Below, in pieces: positions 26,205-34,723 of a DNA stretch of 64,000 nucleotides. The notes below the pieces were generated by a model. The model saw only the letters and a list, made by a program, of their open reading frames with translations. It did no database searches and was not told the origin of the DNA. This DNA comes from an uncultured Clostridia bacterium (lineage in GTDB: Bacteria; Bacillota; Clostridia; Christensenellales; Aristaeellaceae): positions 1 to 64,000 of the forward strand of contig CANOHT010000002.1 of NCBI GenBank assembly GCA_947565865.1. The letters are read 5' to 3'. Each line of letters begins with the position of its first letter. Positions within the stretch are counted from its first letter, which is position 1. The translations under genes and the position numbers were made by a program.

Positions 26205-27257
26205 TTACCGCTGCTGGTCCCGCTTCAGGAAATCCGCAACAAAGGCGTCGTCGTTGAGGTCGGGGTAAAGCAGGTACACCCGGTCGATTTCCTCCGCCTG
26301 CCCGGGTGACAGGGTTTCGTTGGGATCCAGACACCAGATGCCCTTCATCAGGCCCTGACGGCGCAATACCTCGTGCATCCCGGCGATGCAGCCGGCAAAG
26401 TTGTTCCGCGTATCAAAGAAGGCGCTGTTGACGTCGGTCACCTGGGCGGCCAGGGTCATCCACTTGGCCGGGATGGGATCGCCGGGGTTCAGGGCCTTGA
26501 TGTCCCGGAACATCTCTACCGCCGTATGGGTCCACGCGGACCAGTGGCCCAGCAGCCCGCCCACAGTGCGCACGGTGCGCCGGGTATCGCCGTCCTGGAA
26601 GGCGTATTCCGTCAGAAGATCGGTGACAATGCTGTCGTCATTGCCCGTGTACAGAGCGATTTCGTGATCTGCGAAGGCGATGGCCCGGGCCACGTCCACC
26701 GTCAGGTAACGGTTGAAGGCGGCGCATTTGATGGCCTTGACTCCCGGAATGGCGCAAACCTGCCGCCAGTAATCGTAGGTAAACACGCGGCCTCCCACCG
26801 CCACCTGCAGGTAGAAGCCGATGACATCCAGTACCTCAGCCACCAGACGGGTGCGCTCAATGAGGGTTTCCTCGCTGAGGTGATTGAGGCCGCCGGGGCT
26901 GAGCAGCACCGCGTCATAGCCCAGCCGCTTCGCCAGCTCGGCCTCCGCTACGGCTTGAGGGGCTTCGCCGCAGGCGCCCGTCACGGCCAGGATTTCCCGG
27001 CCCGTCCGGGCGCGGTAGTCCGCGATCTCCGAAATAGCTACCGTCAGCACCCGCTCAAACAGGTTGATCTTCGGGTCGCGGATGGCAAACTGCGTGGTAT
27101 GCACCGCCACGGCAATGCCGTCCACGCCGCTTTCCAGGTAATAACGGATGAGGCGGCGCTGGCCCGCCTCGTCAAAGCGGCGGTCTTCATCCAGCACCAG
27201 GGGCATGGCAGGGAGGAAGGCTCCCCGCTTCAACAGCTGCATCGCTTCACTGCGCAT
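26205..27257 (-). CDS. Dihydrodipicolinate synthase-family lyase
   Basis: This 350-residue protein has the class I aldolase fold of the DHDPS/N-acetylneuraminate lyase family. The Schiff-base Lys is probably in VKAIKCAAFNRY, and the catalytic Tyr is near GFYLQVAVGG, where typical enzymes have YNxP. The first strand reads GAFLPAMPLVLDEDRRFDE. Such proteins in sugar loci cleave 2-keto-3-deoxy sugar acids or sialic acid. Its ATG shares a base with the stop of the upstream epimerase gene (TAATG), so the pair is coupled. The substrate cannot be read from the sequence. Confidence 0.85.
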   Translation of the reverse strand: MRSEAMQLLKRGAFLPAMPLVLDEDRRFDEAGQRRLIRYYLESGVDGIAVAVHTTQFAIRDPKINLFERVLTVAISEIADYRARTGREILAVTGACGEAPQAVAEAELAKRLGYDAVLLSPGGLNHLSEETLIERTRLVAEVLDVIGFYLQVAVGGRVFTYDYWRQVCAIPGVKAIKCAAFNRYLTVDVARAIAFADHEIALYTGNDDSIVTDLLTEYAFQDGDTRRTVRTVGGLLGHWSAWTHTAVEMFRDIKALNPGDPIPAKWMTLAAQVTDVNSAFFDTRNNFAGCIAGMHEVLRRQGLMKGIWCLDPNETLSPGQAEEIDRVYLLYPDLNDDAFVADFLKRDQQR

Positions 27258-28273
27258 TAGAATTTTCCTTTCTGCTCCTCAAAATGGGTGGGCTTGCCCA
27301 ACTGGCGTCCGCCCTGCAAAATCCACTCGGCCTGGCGGCGCATCATTTCGTCAATGCCCATGTCCGGGTAGCCGTACAGGGCCACGCATTTCTGGGCGTT
27401 GCAGAGGATACCGCGTTCGCCCTCGCTGCCGGAAAAGGTAACCTCCTTGCCCAGCAGGCTGGCCAGGCGGGTGGCGGCATAGCGCACGCTGACGGTCTCC
27501 GGGCCGGTGACGTTCAGGTTAGCTACCTTTTCGTCCGCCAGGAAGAGGGCGCGCAGGGCCACCTCGTTGACATAGCGCTGCCATACGCAGTTGAAGGCGG
27601 GCACCCCCAGGGGAATCGGCTTGCCCTCCATGATCCACTGACACAGGTCAAACAGGATGCCGTAGCGCAGGTCGATGGCGTAGCTCAGGCGGAAGTTGAC
27701 CACCTTGGCGCCGTAGTGACGCGCGGCATACTCAAAGATGCGCTCACGGCCCAGGCAGCTGATGGCGTACTCGCCAATGGGGGACGGCTCCACGCTTTCG
27801 TCGTTGCCGCCGCTTTCCGGCTTAACGAAAGGATACACGTTGCTGGTGGAAAAGACAACGTACCGGGCGTCCCCAAAGTGCCGGGTGACCAGCGTAGGCA
27901 CGGCCACGTTCATCTCCCAGGTTTCGCATGCACTGCCCGAGGTGCCGAACTTCCGCCCGGCCATGTAGATGATGTTTTTCACCTTGGGCAGCTTGGCGAT
28001 CTGTTCGGCGTCGGTGAGATCGGCGGAAATGGTCTCCACCTTCTCCTTTTTCAGGAGCTCCACCACAAAGGGATCGGTGAAGCGGGAAACGGCGATGACC
28101 TTGCGGGGTTTGCCGCTTTTCTCCACCGCTCGCTTGGCCATCACGGACAGGGTGGGGCCCACCTTGCCGCCCGCGCCAAGGATCATAATGTCGCCGTCAA
28201 GCCTGGCCATGTCCTGAATCAGGGCCTCACCGGGGGTGGACAGGGCTTCGTCCAGCTGGTATTCATTCCACAT
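27257..28273 (-). CDS. NAD-dependent epimerase/dehydratase-like protein, YxxxC
   Basis: This 338-residue extended-SDR protein has a nucleotide loop ILGAGGKVGPTLS and a strand end with VVFSTSNVYPF, where the conserved Ser/Thr is expected. The catalytic YxxxK reads YAISC, so Lys is replaced by Cys (GEYAISCLGRE). The enzyme may be inactive in the standard reaction or rely on another residue. The start is good (CAGGAGGAATTGACCC). It is coupled to the DHDPS-like gene and follows the ceramidase-like gene by only 3 bases, within one operon. Confidence 0.85.
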   Translation of the reverse strand: MWNEYQLDEALSTPGEALIQDMARLDGDIMILGAGGKVGPTLSVMAKRAVEKSGKPRKVIAVSRFTDPFVVELLKKEKVETISADLTDAEQIAKLPKVKNIIYMAGRKFGTSGSACETWEMNVAVPTLVTRHFGDARYVVFSTSNVYPFVKPESGGNDESVEPSPIGEYAISCLGRERIFEYAARHYGAKVVNFRLSYAIDLRYGILFDLCQWIMEGKPIPLGVPAFNCVWQRYVNEVALRALFLADEKVANLNVTGPETVSVRYAATRLASLLGKEVTFSGSEGERGILCNAQKCVALYGYPDMGIDEMMRRQAEWILQGGRQLGKPTHFEEQKGKF

Positions 28274-28276
28274 GGG

Positions 28277-29635
28277 TCAATTCCTCCTGTCTTGTTGAAG
28301 CTCATGGAGCAGCGCGCTGCCCGTGTCGATAATCGCCTCCGCGACCCCCGCCTTGAAGATGGAGCTGCGCACCTCATAGCTGCCGTTGGTGAAGGCGTCT
28401 GCCGTGGGAAAATAGCCCTCGTAGCCGTTGCCGCAGCAGCATGGCAGCACCAGCGTCCACTCCGCGCTGTCCTTCAGCGCCCGGCCGATGCCGGAGAAGG
28501 GCTCCCCGGGGATGCCCACCAGCGCCACGCCGCCGATGGCCAGGGCCGTCACGCACAGGTCGAAGGCCTCGGGGCCATGCTCCAGCTCCACCATCCGTTC
28601 AGCCTCTGCTACAACGGTGGTAAGCATCATGCCCTCAAAGGGAATCTCACTGTCCCGTCCGGCCAGGTGAAGGTTGTTGTAATGATGGGCCAGGGGCATT
28701 TCCTCCGGGGAGGGCATGTTGGAGGGATGGCGGATGATGCGCTGCAGGCCATCCAGGCGCTCCACGGGGATGTAGCAGACCTTGTCATAGGTCTGAAGCA
28801 CAGCGCCCGCCACCACCCGGCCCATGTGCCGGGCGTGACCGTAGCCCCGCATCACATTGTCGAAGTCCATGGTCATGTCGTTCAGCGCGCCCAGGACGGG
28901 GGCGGGGTTGACGTGATTGATGTCCCCCTGCACGCCGTTGAGGACGATGCAGCGGGTGTTGTCGATGGCCTTTTCCACCGTGCGTCGGGCCATGCCGGGC
29001 CAGTCGGCGGAAATGACGCTGCCGCCGATGGTGTCCGGGTGAACGCCAAAGTGCGCCAGAACGATGCTGGGGGCGCCCTCCCGGTCAAAACGCAGGACGC
29101 CCACGCTGTCGTCGATTTCCCCGGCGGGGCCGATGACGTCAGGATTGTCAATGCCGGGGTTGGTGCGGATGCTGCCGTCCTTCATGCGGAAGCGGCGGAT
29201 GAAGGCGATGCCCGGTGCCCTGCCTGTGCCCCAGCCCATGCGGGCGGGCCGGAGATCGTCGATGGCGAAGCGCGCGGCGTCCATCAGCCGGCCTTCCAGG
29301 AAGCGAGCGTAGATTTCCTGGCGCTCCGGGTCAACCTCACCGAAGATCATCGGCCCGGTGTGGGTATGGGTGGCGGTGATGAGAATGCGTTCCGCCGGTA
29401 CGCCTGTGGCTTCCGCCATCCGCTGGCGCACAGGGTTCAGATAGCGCTGCTTCAGTCCCAGGTGATCCACACTGATGAGCAGCAGCGTCGTTTCGCCCAT
29501 GGAAAGCGCCAGAACGCTGGCTTCCAGCTCGTCCAGCACACGCTCGGCAAGGCGTACCTTGTAGTAACCCGCGATGGGGGTACCCATGGCGGGAGTGATG
29601 TTGACCCGGGCAAAGCCGGCGGCCAGTCCGTTCAT
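28277..29635 (-). CDS. Neutral-ceramidase-like hydrolase
   Basis: This 452-residue protein matches the N-terminal domain of neutral/alkaline non-lysosomal ceramidases. Signatures include GFARVNITPAMGTPIAGYY, ISVDHLGL, the metal motif THTHTGP and NGVQGDINHVNP, a region that carries the catalytic Ser in true ceramidases (there NGxxGD.S). No signal peptide is seen and the usual C-terminal domain is absent, so it is probably a cytoplasmic relative acting on another amide. In bacteria such proteins often sit in sugar loci, as here. Confidence 0.82.
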   Translation of the reverse strand: MNGLAAGFARVNITPAMGTPIAGYYKVRLAERVLDELEASVLALSMGETTLLLISVDHLGLKQRYLNPVRQRMAEATGVPAERILITATHTHTGPMIFGEVDPERQEIYARFLEGRLMDAARFAIDDLRPARMGWGTGRAPGIAFIRRFRMKDGSIRTNPGIDNPDVIGPAGEIDDSVGVLRFDREGAPSIVLAHFGVHPDTIGGSVISADWPGMARRTVEKAIDNTRCIVLNGVQGDINHVNPAPVLGALNDMTMDFDNVMRGYGHARHMGRVVAGAVLQTYDKVCYIPVERLDGLQRIIRHPSNMPSPEEMPLAHHYNNLHLAGRDSEIPFEGMMLTTVVAEAERMVELEHGPEAFDLCVTALAIGGVALVGIPGEPFSGIGRALKDSAEWTLVLPCCCGNGYEGYFPTADAFTNGSYEVRSSIFKAGVAEAIIDTGSALLHELQQDRRN

Positions 29636-29662
29636 CAGTGTTCATCCCTTTCATGCTTGGGT

Positions 29663-30832
29663 TCAGGCGGTATAGACATCCCGTCCGCCCACGATGACGT
29701 GGGAAACGCGGATGTCGTCATCAAACAGCGTTAGGTCGGCCCGCAGCCCGGGGACGATGGCGCCGCGATCCGTCAGGTTCATGATGCGGGCGGGGGTGGC
29801 GGCGGCCATTTTAACGGCGTCCGTCAGGGGAACCCCCGCCATCCGCACCATATTGCGTACCAGGCGGTCAAAGGTGGCGACGCTCCCGGCGAAGCTGGTG
29901 CGGTCAGGCAGCTTGGCCACGCCGTCCTCGATGACCACGGCCAAGCCGTTCTTCCAGTGACCTAACACCGACGGGCCGTCGGGCATCCCCGCTCCGCGCA
30001 TGGAATCGGTAATCAGGGCTGTGCGGTCGGGGCCCTTGAACTTGTAGACATACTTGAGCAGCTCGGCAGGCAGATGCTTGCCGTCCGCGATGATCTCCAC
30101 CGTCATGCCGTCGATCATGTAGGCGGCCTCCAGGACGCCCGCGTACCGATAGGCGTTTTTGCGGTGGATGGTGCTCATGCTGGAATACAGGTGCGTCACA
30201 TGCGTATAGCCCGCGTCCCAGGCGGCCTCCACCTCGGAGAATTCCGCGTCGCTGTGGCCGATGGCCGCCAGGATGCCCCGGCGCTTCAGCTCCCGGCCTA
30301 ATTCAAGGGCGCCCGGAAGCTCCGGCGCGATGCTCCAGCGCAGGATGTGCTTGCAGCCGTCCAGAATTTTCAGGTACTCCTCCGGCTTGGGGTTGCGCAG
30401 ATGGCGCGGGTCCTGAGCCCCTGCCTGGCCCATGGCAAAATACGGCCCCTCAAAGTGAAGACCCGGCATATCCGCCCCCCGGTCGTTCCGGGTGAGCGCC
30501 TCCTCATAGGCCCGCTCCATGGCCAGGGTCTGCTCCAGCTCGCCGGAGGTGGCGGTGGGGATGACGGTGGTCGCGCCGTAGCGGGCATGCATGGCGGCGG
30601 CGGTAAGGAAGGCGTCGGCTGTGCCGTCCAGAAAATCAGCGCCGCCGCTGCCATGGGTATGCAGGTCGATGAAGCCGGGAGAAACGTACCGGCCTTCCGC
30701 GGCGATTTCCCGATCAAAGGGCAGGGCCTCGCCGGTGACGGCGGTGATGAGGCCGTCCTCAAAATAAACGTTCAGGCCCTGGGCAATCTCGTCGCCCAGG
30801 ATGACGCGGCCGCCGCTGATCTTTGTTGTCAT
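29663..30832 (-). CDS. nagA: N-acetylglucosamine-6-phosphate deacetylase (NagA)
   Basis: NagA removes acetate from GlcNAc-6-P to give GlcN-6-P. This 389-residue amidohydrolase has the metal motif DLHTHGSGG (His58 and His60), GLHFEGPY, GHSDAEF, HVTHLYSSM (normally HLFNAM) and the catalytic Asp in LITDSM. The changes at HLFNAM may shift specificity. AAAAGGAGA precedes the ATG. A NagB-like deaminase lies in the right arm of the locus, supporting an amino-sugar route. Confidence 0.9.
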   Translation of the reverse strand: MTTKISGGRVILGDEIAQGLNVYFEDGLITAVTGEALPFDREIAAEGRYVSPGFIDLHTHGSGGADFLDGTADAFLTAAAMHARYGATTVIPTATSGELEQTLAMERAYEEALTRNDRGADMPGLHFEGPYFAMGQAGAQDPRHLRNPKPEEYLKILDGCKHILRWSIAPELPGALELGRELKRRGILAAIGHSDAEFSEVEAAWDAGYTHVTHLYSSMSTIHRKNAYRYAGVLEAAYMIDGMTVEIIADGKHLPAELLKYVYKFKGPDRTALITDSMRGAGMPDGPSVLGHWKNGLAVVIEDGVAKLPDRTSFAGSVATFDRLVRNMVRMAGVPLTDAVKMAAATPARIMNLTDRGAIVPGLRADLTLFDDDIRVSHVIVGGRDVYTA

Positions 30833-31071
30833 GGATGGTATCTCCTTTTTACGCGCCCCGGCCGGGGAATGAGCCCGGTCGGGGGAAGAACATGGCTAAA
30901 GGTCGTGACAGCCTGTCGAAAAAGCCATAGGAGGTGGCGGTGAGCCCGCAGGCCCGCTGACTGTCCATTAAAAATCGGCAATCTCCCTCGGGGCTTTCAA
31001 ACGGGGGAAGCCCCGAGGTACAGGGGCGTTTGCCGCTTTGTCGACCCGCTGACACGGCCAAAGACCGCGAT
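30833..31071. other. Intergenic region, related to the 25.8-kb gap
   Basis: This gap between nagA and the GH4 gene carries GAGCCCGCAGGCCCGCTGAC, TCCATTAAAAATCGGC and GCTTTGTCGACCCGCTGAC. These resemble motifs in the gap 25798-26204. It also has a GC-rich stem around CTCGGGGCTTT...AGCCCCGAG (30988-31017). No gene is supported. Confidence 0.45.
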
Positions 31072-32409
31072 TTACTTCATGTCCTTGGGCAGCCACTTGG
31101 CGTTGTAGTCCATCAGATCCTTCACCACATCGCGCACGCGGGTGAAGTCCTGCACCAGGGGATCAATGCACAGGGCGCTGGTCAGCTTGGCGGCGTCCCA
31201 TTCCATGGCCGCTTCCATGAACAGCTCCTCCCGCAGGGCGGTGGGGATGACGATGGCCTGGGCGCTCTTGGGCAGCGGATTGGCGATGGCGGGATGAACG
31301 CCGGTGGCGTCGAAGGTGACCATGGTTTCCACCACAGTATCCATGGGCAGCTCCCGCACCTGGCCGAAGTTGCGGTAGTTCACCACGTCATAGAACTCGC
31401 GGCCGCCCTCCAGGGCTTCCACCACGCGCTCCATGCGCTCGCTGCTGATGCGCAGGGGCGGCATGTTGCCGGTTTCCAGGGGCACAACGATGTCATCCCG
31501 CAGACGCTTGACGGAGGTGGTGCGATCCTCCAGGCGGTCATAGTGCATACCGAAGCGGTCGCGGTTTTCCTGATTGCCGGTGGTCTGGTAGTAGAACTCG
31601 GCGCAGTGCTCGTCGCTCAGGCCGGGCATGCAGCCCAGCATATCCCACAGGATGAAGCGGATCCGCTGGTTCTCGCGGCCCGCAAAGGGATCGTCGTAGG
31701 TGATGTTGGTTTTTCCAGCCCAGGCGGCTTCAATCATGCCCTTGTCGCGCATGATTTTGAGGGCGTCCTCGCCATGGAATTTCACGTCCGTCAGGAAGGA
31801 GCAGTGATCCACGCCGGACACGGAGAAGCTAACCTCGTCAAAGCTCTTGGCGCCGAAGTAGGGCAGCAGGATTTCCAGATGGTTGCGGATGCCGTGACAG
31901 AAGCCCACCGCGTGGACGCCCGCGTACTTCTGCACGCAGCGGGTCAGAGAGGTGAGGGGGTTGGTCACGTTGAGAATGGTGGCGCCGGGGCACAGGCGGT
32001 TCATCTTGTTGGCGATACGCACAAATTCCGGCACATGGCGGATGGTGCGGCTGGCGCCGGCGATGCCGCTCTCGCTGCCCTTGACGTTATAGAAGCCGTG
32101 GCGGCGGGTAATCAGATGATCCTCCAATTCCGCCTCCAGTCCGCCGTGGGAAATGGCGATGGCCACATAGCTGGAGCCTTCCAGGGCTTCATCCTCGCTG
32201 AGGGTCTTGGTGAGGGTGATGGCCTTGTCGGGGTACATGTCGTTGTAGTATTTGCAGAAGCGGTATACGTTGTCAAGCGCCGTCTCGTTGATGTCGTAGA
32301 GGCACAGCTCCGTTTCACGGTCGAAGAAAGGGTTATCCAGGAAGGTGCTGAACAGACCGTAAGTCCAGGAATAGGAACCGCCGCCGATCATGCTGATCTT
32401 CAGTTTCAT
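31072..32409 (-). CDS. Family 4 glycosidase (NAD-dependent)
   Basis: This 445-residue protein belongs to GH4, whose members use NAD+ and a divalent metal to oxidise C3 of the sugar before beta-elimination. The NAD loop is ISMIGGGSYSWTYG, and NVTNPLTSLTR is the family signature. The metal Cys is in GFCHGI, the CHG variant of the alpha-galactosidase/alpha-glucuronidase branches (CHSV or CHE). GVDHCSF carries the His ligand. It probably acts on an unphosphorylated or phosphorylated alpha-glycoside; the exact sugar is not clear. ATGGAGGGAAAACC precedes the start. Confidence 0.9.
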   Translation of the reverse strand: MKLKISMIGGGSYSWTYGLFSTFLDNPFFDRETELCLYDINETALDNVYRFCKYYNDMYPDKAITLTKTLSEDEALEGSSYVAIAISHGGLEAELEDHLITRRHGFYNVKGSESGIAGASRTIRHVPEFVRIANKMNRLCPGATILNVTNPLTSLTRCVQKYAGVHAVGFCHGIRNHLEILLPYFGAKSFDEVSFSVSGVDHCSFLTDVKFHGEDALKIMRDKGMIEAAWAGKTNITYDDPFAGRENQRIRFILWDMLGCMPGLSDEHCAEFYYQTTGNQENRDRFGMHYDRLEDRTTSVKRLRDDIVVPLETGNMPPLRISSERMERVVEALEGGREFYDVVNYRNFGQVRELPMDTVVETMVTFDATGVHPAIANPLPKSAQAIVIPTALREELFMEAAMEWDAAKLTSALCIDPLVQDFTRVRDVVKDLMDYNAKWLPKDMK

Positions 32410-32442
32410 GGTTTTCCCTCCATTTGATGGTCGCTTGGTGAT

Positions 32443-34476
32443 TTATTGTTCAGGCGCGTTCCCCACCGGCGGGTGATCGGCGGGATTCGGCGCGAGAAGC
32501 CCTCTTATCTGGCGGAAGCGTCTGACATCCGCCGCGTCAAAGCAGTTGAGCGCTCCTGGGAAGACCCATTCGTAGGTGTGGGTCTGGTCATGATAGCGCT
32601 CGGAAACGATTTCCTCGTAGGATTGATACGCCTCGTCGGTATGGCCGGGCAGACCTGTGAGCAGGGAGGCCAGGTCTGCCAAACGGGAGCATTCGCCCGT
32701 GGCGTAGTAGCAAAGACGGGTCATGTCCGCCTCGGGCCACCGGGCCAGCATCCGCGCCGCGGCGATGGCTTGACGTACCCGCAGGGCGAACAGGGAATCC
32801 CCCAGCTGCATCAGGTAGGCGTTGAGCTTGTACATGGTTCCCCACCCGATGTACATGGTGGAGCCCAGGGGCGCGGGCAGCAGAGAGCCGGAGGCCGTCA
32901 TGTCCATCACCAGCACCTGCCACCCCTGGCGAACAGCCCGGTGAATCCAGTGAGCATGCTCCTCCATGCGTGAAAGTCCCTCCGGCCACAGCGCGATGAC
33001 GGTGGGCATAGGGCCGTCGCCCAGGCGCATGTCCCGAAGGAGCGCGCCGGTATTCCAGTAGCCCTCCTGGGGCCGCCAGGCGATGCACCGATAGGCGTAG
33101 TGACCGCACACGCCCTCGGCGTAAACCCGGGCGTCCGGCTCCCGGGCGATCCGTTCCTCATGCAGAGCATCCCGCAGCCAGGCTGTGACAGCCTCAGCGG
33201 ATAGCCAGCCCCGCCGCTGACGACAAGCAGTCAATTCGTCAAGCAGCGCGTCGTGGACGCTCTTCATGGTCGGATAAGCCTTGGGCAGAATGCCCTGGGG
33301 CGTACACCAGAGGGCCTGATCGGGCAGGAGGTCAAAGGCGAAGTCCGTCAGCGACGGCTCCCTGCCCATCAGGCAGCGGCCGAAGAACCTCGCGGCGGCA
33401 CGGGCCAGCGCCTGGGGGTAGGCATGCTGGGAGTGTGCCGTGACCATTTCGGGAGGCGTGGCGCTGCCTGCCGCCAGCCACAGCTGCCGGGCCTCCTCAA
33501 AGGTTCGCAGCGTCCCCTCCCTGGGGAAGAAATCGTGCTGGTTGGTCAGGAAGAGCACCGGCTTGGGCGCCATGCCAGCCAGGAGATCAACGTAGTCAAG
33601 GCCCTTCGCCATGCTGCCCGGCCAGAGCATTTCGTTGTCCGGGTCAACGGCACAGTCGAGCATCGCCCGGTTGTCCGTCACATAGGCGCAGGGAGCCGCG
33701 CAGGCAAAGCGGTCGCCGGCCGCAGCCATCAGCATGATGGTCTGGGTGCCGCCGCCGGAGTGCCCCGTCAGGGCGACGCGGCTTTTGTCCACATCCTCCC
33801 GGGAGACCAGGTAGTCAAGGGCCGCCAGCCCGTCCTGGATGAAGTACCGGGCCAGGCTTTGTCCCAGCAGCTTGCATTTCCAGTCCAGCAGATCGTGCTC
33901 GCCGCTGCAGCCCTGGATCGGCTGGAAGTCAATATCGCGCTCGTAGTGCTCAAAGCGCTCCCCCTCCCCCAGCGGGTCAAGCACCAGGGTGACGAAGCCC
34001 GCGTGAGCCAGCAGCTGGGCCAGGTATTGGTACTCGGGATCAGCCTTGCCCTGGTCGGTGTGGCCCACCGCCACCAGCACGGCGGGCTTCCGGCCGTCCG
34101 GCCCCGCGGGCACATAGACATTGGCCGTGGCCAGGGAACCCTTGCGAGGGGCCAGCAGAACCCGTTCCAGGATAAACCCGTCGCAGACCTGCCGTCCCAC
34201 AACCCTGGCGGGGGCCGCGTCCTCCGGTATGGGGCCGCCAATGCAGTCCAGGAACGCTTCCCTGATTTCTTGCCGGTAACGGGCGAGTCCTTCGGCGTCC
34301 CGGACGGCGCGGCGGCGCTCCTCTCCCTTCAGGAGAGCGGCCTCGGCTTGACGGCGAATGTCGGTATACAAATTGGTTGCCGTTTCCACCGGCGGTTTGG
34401 AGGCAAACTCCTGGATTTCCCACAGTATGCGGGCGGTTGGCTTCAATACCCCGTTTTCCCGAAGCATGGAACGCAT
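32443..34476 (-). CDS. Tandem-domain alpha/beta hydrolase, acetyl-esterase-like
   Basis: This protein of about 677 residues seems to hold two alpha/beta-hydrolase domains. The first (to about residue 350) has the nucleophile elbow ALTGHSGGGTQ and a catalytic His in TAHSQHAYP, resembling acetylxylan- or cephalosporin-C-type esterases. The second contains WPEGLSRM and YYATGECSRLADLAS, where the elbow lacks the catalytic Ser (GEC instead of GxS), so it looks degenerate. I chose the ATG at 34476 (GGGAGGCGCG upstream). No signal peptide. It starts the left arm, divergent from the YesN gene. Confidence 0.75.
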   Translation of the reverse strand: MRSMLRENGVLKPTARILWEIQEFASKPPVETATNLYTDIRRQAEAALLKGEERRRAVRDAEGLARYRQEIREAFLDCIGGPIPEDAAPARVVGRQVCDGFILERVLLAPRKGSLATANVYVPAGPDGRKPAVLVAVGHTDQGKADPEYQYLAQLLAHAGFVTLVLDPLGEGERFEHYERDIDFQPIQGCSGEHDLLDWKCKLLGQSLARYFIQDGLAALDYLVSREDVDKSRVALTGHSGGGTQTIMLMAAAGDRFACAAPCAYVTDNRAMLDCAVDPDNEMLWPGSMAKGLDYVDLLAGMAPKPVLFLTNQHDFFPREGTLRTFEEARQLWLAAGSATPPEMVTAHSQHAYPQALARAAARFFGRCLMGREPSLTDFAFDLLPDQALWCTPQGILPKAYPTMKSVHDALLDELTACRQRRGWLSAEAVTAWLRDALHEERIAREPDARVYAEGVCGHYAYRCIAWRPQEGYWNTGALLRDMRLGDGPMPTVIALWPEGLSRMEEHAHWIHRAVRQGWQVLVMDMTASGSLLPAPLGSTMYIGWGTMYKLNAYLMQLGDSLFALRVRQAIAAARMLARWPEADMTRLCYYATGECSRLADLASLLTGLPGHTDEAYQSYEEIVSERYHDQTHTYEWVFPGALNCFDAADVRRFRQIRGLLAPNPADHPPVGNAPEQ

Positions 34477-34648
34477 CTGCGCGCCTCCCTTCGATGCTCT
34501 GAGCAGTCTCACAGTCGCTTGCTTTATTATAGCTTCTCCCCCTCCAATGTTCAACGACCCACCCCCGTCATTTTGGCCACAAAAAGTAATGATGTGCCAA
34601 TAAAATCATGGACTTGGCTGTTTTGTCCAATTGAGTGGACGTTTTACT

Positions 34649-34676
34649 TTGACAATTGGCTCAATCGTACTATAAT
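34649..34676 (+). promoter_or_regulatory. Promoter of the YesN/YesM unit
   Basis: TTGACA (34649-34654), 16 bases, then perfect TATAAT (34671-34676). Just upstream are inverted repeats: GTCCA-6-TGGAC (34625-34640) and ATTGAG...CTCAAT, possibly operator sites shared with the divergent hydrolase gene. Confidence 0.7.
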
Positions 34677-34723
34677 ATAAGTACGGAATCATGATGACGC
34701 AACGCCGTGGCAAGGAGGAAGCA

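Noticed and set aside
28277..29635. Interpretation of the locus as a sphingolipid-degrading pathway
   Set aside because: Only one gene supports it, it lacks a secretion signal, and all neighbours are sugar enzymes.
27284..29734. Plus-strand frame of 816 residues opposite the epimerase and ceramidase-like genes
   Set aside because: It spans two genes whose families are clear on the minus strand, and has no recognisable domain.
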